From NCBI GenBank assembly GCA_023055355.1, contig JALJCS010000010.1, forward strand, positions 24,319,001 to 24,383,000: 64,000 nucleotides of DNA. Reading direction: 5' to 3'. Of this stretch, positions 58,181 to 64,000 are shown one piece after another. The stretch comes from Agelaius tricolor (lineage: Eukaryota > Chordata > Aves > Passeriformes > Icteridae). Within the stretch, counting starts at the first letter, position 1; each line of letters opens with the position of its first letter. The notes under the pieces are model-generated. The model had not been told where the DNA came from. It worked only from the letters and a program-made list of their open reading frames with translations, and did no database searches. Position numbers and translations under genes: made by a program.

Positions 58181-61100
58181 AAGGCTCTCTTGAGCAGAAC
58201 CACCTGTGGGACCCTTTGCTTGGGAACACAGATGGGAATGTGAAAAACTTGAGTAAAAAAGGACCCCTTGTGCCAAGATGGGCCTGAAAGACTTGCTGTG
58301 TTTCTCCTCAGTATTGTCATTCCTGGTGTCTCAGTGATTTTCTTGTTAAGCAGCATGACAAATAATTTTCAGGACATGAGTCTTCTTCTAAACCACTGAG
58401 GATTTATTACATATGTCCAGAAGCAGATTATGTTGGGGTTTCCTTGAATTCTACTTTTAGAGATTGTTTTGGTGTTTCTCCAGTCATTAGGACAACCCAC
58501 TTTTCTGTACAACCACTGTTGGTTTTACTTGTTTGGTGGTGAATTTTTTAGACATCTTTAATATTTGGACTTTTTTTTCTTAGCATGAACAATAATTTGA
58601 CAGAATTGTGGTGCTTGCTTGGCTTGTCTAGAAAAATAAAGTGTCTCATTCAGATGATTGTCCTGGATTGCAATGATAGTGTGCGTGTGGTAATATGGAG
58701 GATAGAGGGAGAGGCAGGATTGGAGTCCAGTGGACACCGTAAAGAATGCAGTGCAGAATGGAGTGAGACTGAATATGGGATGAAATCTATTCCAAGAATG
58801 TAGAACTAGAGCAGAATGAATAGAAGAAATTGTATTGGTGCATAAAAATTGTATGAGCCAACATTTCCACAATATAACATTCATTTAACAGTAAGTAATA
58901 CTACAATACTCAAAGGCTAAGAAAAGACAGAAAAATAAATTTGGAGGTTCTGCATTATTCTGGAGATACTGGATCAAATTACAGAGCCACATACTCTTTC
59001 TTCTCTGTGATCCTCTCTTCCAGAGCACAGGATGGCCCAGGCTCTGTGGAAGAGCAGTGGTGGGTCTTACATGCATTTTCTGCATGCAGCTTTTATTGAT
59101 TTGTCAGAATTTCACTCCTTGCTGCAGGTTGTAGGTCAGCATTATTTGAGCAAAAGTCATCAGCCAGGTGTGTGCAGGCTCAAAGCTGAACCAGAGAAAT
59201 TCACTTCCTAAGTTAGTACAGGTCCTTTTCTAATAAAAGGGGTGTTTTGTATTTTAGTGAACTTCTTAACAAAAACCTAATGCACTGGGGCCTGGTCTCT
59301 GCTTTAAGCTAAGGGGACAGCATCAGCTTTGCAAGACCAAGCCCTTGACTAAAGAGGAAAGTTGCTGGCAGATATGGAAGGTGATTACATGCTTACCTGT
59401 GTTTTATTATTATTATTTTTAAAATCACAACAAAAATAACTAAAAACTCCTTAGCTCAGCTTAAAAGTCCCTGCCAATGCAGGAGCCTTTGGGGCTAACC
59501 CGAGTAAACAGCATGCCTAGGCTTGACACAGCAAGAAGCTTTTTAACAGTAGCTCCTAAACTGTGGTTAAAACCCATCAGGCATTATGCACTGTAAAAAA
59601 CAAAAGCAGCCTTGTTTTTCTACCAACATCCTGGTGGTGTTTTAGGATGCAGTTCTGACATTATTTATTAACAAAATATTGTGTTACTCTTCTGTGCAGA
59701 CATAAAAATAGTAAAAACACCCCAAACCTTGCGCTGATAATCACAAATTCCATGGTTTTCATTAGGATTGAATTATCCCAAAGACCTAAACATAGAGACG
59801 ACTCCATCTCCATGATAATGTGGAGTTGCCCTTATTTTCCCTCTGGTAGGGATTTTATCTCATTTAATCAAGGATATTCCTCCATTTCCCTGAAATCTTA
59901 ATATATTATTGCAGATTTTTCCTGATATCCAGCCTACACTTTTTTTCTTTATCTGATTTTATTACCCCTCCCTGTTGAAGTTTGTTTCCTTTTTACTGTG
60001 TTAAAACTTACAGAATACTTTTTCAGGACCAGTTAAAATGTTCCTGAGCTGTTTATGCAGGGTGATTCACAGGCAGAGGAGTTGACTCTTAAACTTTTCA
60101 TCATAAAAAGACTATGTCTCAAGTGTTTACAAATATGCCAAATTTAATGTCAAACCCAAGATTTTCCATGTTTAATATCTGTTCCAGTCTGGTTCTCTCT
60201 TTCCTTTGTTGTTTTTTGTGAGATTCAGCCAAGGGAGGCCAAGTGGGGTTAAGGGAAAATATGTTGTTTAGCCATACAAAAAATAATCATCATCATCTTA
60301 TAACTGCTTTTAGAAACACCAGTGTCTCTTGCTTTAGAGCTGGAATTTTTTATTGTCACAGATGTGCCTTTTGCTGTTCCCATTCTACAAAAACACACAC
60401 AAAGTCCCATCAATTTTGCCAGATAGGAATCCTTTGAAAGGTCTTGCTTCCAATACACTCATTGAAGGGATGTCAGAGTTTTGCAGTGAAATTTTCCGAC
60501 TGCCCTGTGGCCCTGACCACGCTTCAGCTGAGCCTTGCCAGGGCTTACCTGATGGTGCTCCCCGTTCCCTGCTGAGGCCTCTCTGCCATCCCTTCCATCC
60601 AGGGGTATTCCTGACTCTGTGGTAGAGAGGAGTTTGCAGAGAGTGCTCTGGAAGCTGCCTTTGTGCAGTATGAGGTGTGCATAGAGTGCCTTGGGTTACC
60701 CTCCGCGGGGCACCAATGCCCAGGGCTGCAGCTGGGTTTGGTCATTCCTGCAGCAAGGATGCCTCTCAGCTGAGCCACTGAACGTACATACCAATAAAAC
60801 CTCTGTGTTTTCATATTTACTTTGCTACTGGAGTAGAAAATCTTTGGCAGGTCATGATTGATGGTACTGTGCTGCTTAGGAGACAGAGCGAGCTCCCTCC
60901 GGAGTCAAAGCAAACAGCTGCTCAGAGAGGCCTTCTTACGTGTTTTGCAAAGTTTTACAACTTTCACCAAATAGATACATTGCTCATTTGGGAAACAGGT
61001 TTGGGGGCTCCCACATCCAATTTATTCTGTCCCCTTCTTTCCCACATGCTTCTTTCATTTATTTAAGAAAATCAGAATGTGTAAGTTTTCAATGGTTTGC

Positions 61101-61307
61101 AGGGTCTGGTCCCCTCTAGAAGGCTGGTTCAAACCTCTCCGTGATCTGTAATTAGCAGGAGCCTGGTGCTTTGAGGTGGCTCTTTGGTAACCTACAGGAG
61201 GTGATTTGGGGGACTGTCAGTTCCAAGATTAATACTTGATGGTCACTTGATCTCCATCTCCAGGAGACCACAGATGAAATACTAGGCTTCGGCTGTCATG
61301 TTCTGGG
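58181..61307. other. Unannotated intronic sequence
   Basis: No exon recognised. Short T-rich and A-rich stretches occur near 58569..58580 and 59401..59445. Nothing else is supportable. Confidence 0.55.
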
Positions 61308-61371
61308 AGCTGGAAAAATTACTTTAATTCTATCTGTGCTTTATTTTCCTCATCTCTAAAATGTTTGATAT
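61308..61371 (-). repeat. MIR SINE relic (antisense)
   Basis: AGCTGGAAAAATTACTTTAA, TTCTATCTGTGCTTTATTTT, CCTCATCTCTAAAATGTTTG follow the reverse complement of the MIR core (GCTGGGCAAGTCACTTAACC, TCTCTGTGCCTCAGTTTCCT, CATCTGTAAAATGGGG). It is a short fragment. Confidence 0.65.
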
Positions 61372-61625
61372 CTCCTTTTGATATCTGAGAGCTAAGAAAA
61401 AGATTCCTTTGGCTTCCAAGATTGGTCTTGTAGCCATTTTCAGGCACCAGGGAAGAGGTACACAGCGCTACCTGCCTGTGCAGAAACTGAGAAGCTACGT
61501 GCCTAACTTCTGGCCTCAGTGGGAGGACAGGCTGATCAGGTCTTTGGGGAATGGGGAAGGCATAATCCAAAACACTGATCAGGGATAGTATGTTTCTGGA
61601 GTCTTTTCCTGTCTTATAAACTATT

Positions 61626-61690
61626 CTGCAAAAAACCAAACCAAAACACAAACAGACAAATAAACAAACAAAGCCAAAACCAAACCAATG
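61626..61690. repeat. A/C-rich (AAAC-like) low-complexity tract
   Basis: CAAAAAACCAAACCAAAACA followed by similar AAAC/AAAT units. It is the complement in style of the G/T-rich tract at 28072..28245. Confidence 0.85.
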
Positions 61691-64000
61691 CAATACAAAC
61701 CCCCACAGCTTTCTCTTTTGAATCTTTTTTAAATTGTTCAGGCATATTCCATTATGAGAGAGATTTACACATCTGTGCTGTTCTTTAAATTCAAGATAGT
61801 TTTGTCATGTGCATTTAGTTAAATAGCCTTCAGAGTACTTTGAGTAACTGAAACCTGAAGTCCAGACAGACCTGAAGGGGAGTGGTTTCAGATTCACTAA
61901 ACTATGCAATGAAGTGCAGATTGAGCTTGGAAATGTGTGGGCTGGATCTCCAGTTGCTGAATGCTGTGACATGAGGCTGGAGTGAGGGGCTTGGGTGAGC
62001 TCAGATGGAGCTGTGCCTATTCACATTTAGTGAAGATCTGGGCCACCGAGTTGCTGGTGCTGTGAAAAACTGCACCTCTAATTTAGCCTAATCACTGCCA
62101 GAAGTTTAAAAATGGCTAAGAGGTTTTAGTACTGAGAACAAAAGCATGATCTTTGAGGTCTTTTATGTAAACCTCTGGCATGTGTTCATTTAATATGATG
62201 TCACTCTGTAATCCACCATTGCTTTTAAATGTCATTCGCAGAGCTTCATGTCAGCGAGTCTTAAGTGATAATCCCTTTGCTTACCTCACTTTATAGTAGA
62301 TTAAAAGTGACTTCATGCTTCCACCTTATCCGCTGTTAAGCTTGTGCTTTAGGAAAAAATTATTTGAACTTTCTTTTCCTGCTGCTTTCTAAAGAGTTTC
62401 TAAACAGAGGGTGTGTGTCTTTCAGAAGCTATCTCAATGGGATTGCCCATTCTCCACTGCTTTCAGCATCTGTGGAAATGGATAAATGTTCGGTGCCAAC
62501 TTCCTGCCCTTTTAAACTCCAGTGTTCTGAATTTGTTTCTCAAGTTTTCTCTCAGCTAAATGGGGAGCACTGCCCTTCCTGGCCTCTTCTTTTTCTTAAT
62601 CCTAAATAAATCACCTCTCTAGATGGTATTTCGCCTCTCACCAGCTTCTTGCAGTCATAAAGACAAGAGATGCTAAGACTTGTTGCAGTGTTCTCCTCCT
62701 TTGTAGCACTTTCTCTTGTACTGCACAAGGGTCTGTGGGCTCCCCCTTGTATCTCCTGGTCTTGTATCTCTGGGTTGAACTTTTACTCTATCCTGTAGCA
62801 AATCCTTTCTCAGTATTTAAAGCTCTCCATGCAGTTCACCTTTCTGGTCCACCGTCCTTTTTTTCTCTCCCTGAATTTCACCCTCCTGCTGCTAGCACAC
62901 CTCCTTGTGCAACACGTCCCTCCAGATATTTGCTGCATGTTGTCATATCCTCCCTTCTCTAATGAACTGGCCAGGCTGCAGCCTGCAGCATATAGTCAAA
63001 TATCAATCCACTCAGCCTCCTCATTTTCACTGTGTTTCTCTGAAATCCTTCCAGTGTGTGTGAAGATAAATGGACAAAATGCATCCATCCCATTGGCTTG
63101 TGGAATGAAGCCTGCGGCACATCACTTTTCAGGTGCTGGTTAATCTGGATTCCCAGCTACCAGTGGCCATGGGGAGCAAATTACACAGGGTGCTGAGAGA
63201 TAAAAACTAATGGCAGGAATGCTGGCTTGTGATGTTGGCTGGAAGAAAAATGTAGGATTTTTAATGTCCATACAGAGCGGAAATTTTCAAATCTCATCCA
63301 AAAGTTCCCCCCACGCAGCAATAGAGCAGGGAAGTCAATTTACCCTGGATGGATGAAGGACTGAGTCAATTCTGCTGGGATTAGAACATGTGGTTCGAGG
63401 GATCCTAGGTATTTTGGGTCTGATTCTTGGACCACCCAGATGGCTGGGGGGAAACTTAAAAGAAAAATAGCATAGTGAAAAGGACCCTATTTGGCAGAAG
63501 TGTGGATCTGGATACCCTGCGTGCAGCTGACACCTTGCAGACACATCTGCACAAATCAAAGAGACTGCAGAACTGGGTGCTGTTACCCTGGCAAATCTCA
63601 GACCTGCACATCCCTCCCGTGGGAGTGCGTGTGTTTTAGCGGGCTTTCTAGAGCCCTGGCTCTGACACTAAACCACATAAGTATGTTTTTCTTCTGTGTG
63701 CCAGACCATTTTGAGAATTTGTGATTTTACACAATTTTCTGCCTTGGAGACTCTTGATTCCTGCTCTTTTATGTTTCACCATTGATATTAAATAGACAGC
63801 TAACAGCTAAAATTTAGAGCATTTCTCAAGGGTCAAACTTTTAAAAGTGCTTGTGTTATTTCAGATCATAAATCCCAGTGTACTGGGTCTGGCTAATAGC
63901 ATTTGAAAGTGGGTGTTGTGGGTTTCAAAATAGTGTTGACTCTTAGGTCTGGCTTGTCAAGTGCTGGTAATGCAAAGGCTCAATGGGTTTTTCAAACAAG
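61691..64000. other. Unannotated intronic sequence to the end of the window
   Basis: No exon or repeat recognised. A pyrimidine-rich stretch spans about 62690..62900. The one exact GLI consensus is listed separately. Confidence 0.55.
63430..63442 (+). promoter_or_regulatory. Exact GLI-binding consensus overlapping an E-box
   Basis: GACCACCCA at 63430..63438 is the canonical GLI/Ci site, and CAGATG at 63437..63442 overlaps it. Inside a GLI2 intron this could be an autoregulatory or Hedgehog-response site. A 9-mer is expected about 0.5 times per 64 kb on both strands, so on its own it is weak evidence. Confidence 0.35.

Larger units (their letters stand above)
55071..64000 (+). other. GLI2: Next GLI2 intron (partial, runs past the window end)
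   Basis: Sequence after the GTAAGT donor contains no recognisable continuation of GLI2. The expected next peptide, beginning with Gly-Pro-Pro and leading into a conserved Ser-rich block, is not seen in any frame. The intron is therefore at least 8.9 kb long. Confidence 0.75.

Noticed and set aside
1..64000. A CRISPR array, phage, integrated virus, endogenous retrovirus LTR or other self-contained mobile system
   Set aside because: No regularly spaced direct repeats, no paired long terminal repeats, no pol-, gag- or integrase-like frames, and no bacterial gene organisation. The window fits vertebrate intronic DNA.

Overview
The window looks like bird nuclear DNA. It is AT-leaning, non-coding over almost its whole length and poor in transposable elements. 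The clearest repeats are two 3'-end fragments of chicken-repeat-1 (CR1) LINEs, plus faint relics of very old amniote SINEs. No rRNA, intact tRNA, CRISPR array, bacterial operon or viral genome is visible. Poly-A/T tracts and T/G-rich (A/C-rich on the other strand) simple sequence, common in songbird-type genomes, are present, but the species cannot be fixed from this window.

One protein-coding exon can be supported. It is a 106-bp internal exon at 54965..55070 on the + strand with textbook splice sites. Its translation contains the [14 protein letters not shown] block typical of the N-terminus of the Hedgehog-pathway zinc-finger transcription factor GLI2. The window is therefore read as the interior of GLI2 in the sense direction: about 55 kb of a large 5' intron (possibly with upstream sequence at its far left), the exon, then about 9 kb of the next intron. 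No other GLI2 exon was recognised. The ATG exon is expected upstream of the window and the next coding exon downstream. No second gene was recognised on either strand, and the many short open frames look like chance frames.

Region by region: 1..12 kb is plain intron with one antisense CR1 fragment and a degraded tRNA-like sequence on the minus strand. A small CpG-rich patch lies at 12.2-12.4 kb. The 18.5-20.3 kb stretch is repeat-free and rich in homeodomain/POU/SOX-like motifs, so it may be conserved regulatory DNA. A longer CR1 fragment lies at 22.5-23.0 kb. G/T-rich low-complexity sequence at 28.1-28.2 kb is followed by another motif-rich, repeat-free block at 29.2-30.0 kb. The 33-42 kb stretch holds two copies of an old inverted-repeat-like element, a CTCF-like site, a possible MIR and a motif-rich block with an internal 13-bp direct repeat. 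The 44.4-49 kb stretch has pyrimidine tracts, a candidate enhancer block, a compact CpG island, a MIR relic and a homeodomain-type palindrome. The 51.5-54.3 kb stretch has a candidate enhancer, a canonical G-quadruplex motif and an extended block of preserved CpGs ending about 0.7 kb before the exon, which may be an internal promoter. The downstream intron carries a strong enhancer-like block at 57.8-58.2 kb, a minus-strand MIR, an A/C-rich tract and one exact GLI consensus site.

The regulatory calls were made by eye from motif content, CpG retention and absence of repeats. They are hypotheses to be tested by cross-species alignment. I found no clear sign of a previously undescribed biological system. 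The best leads are the CpG-preserved blocks and the enhancer-like intronic segments.
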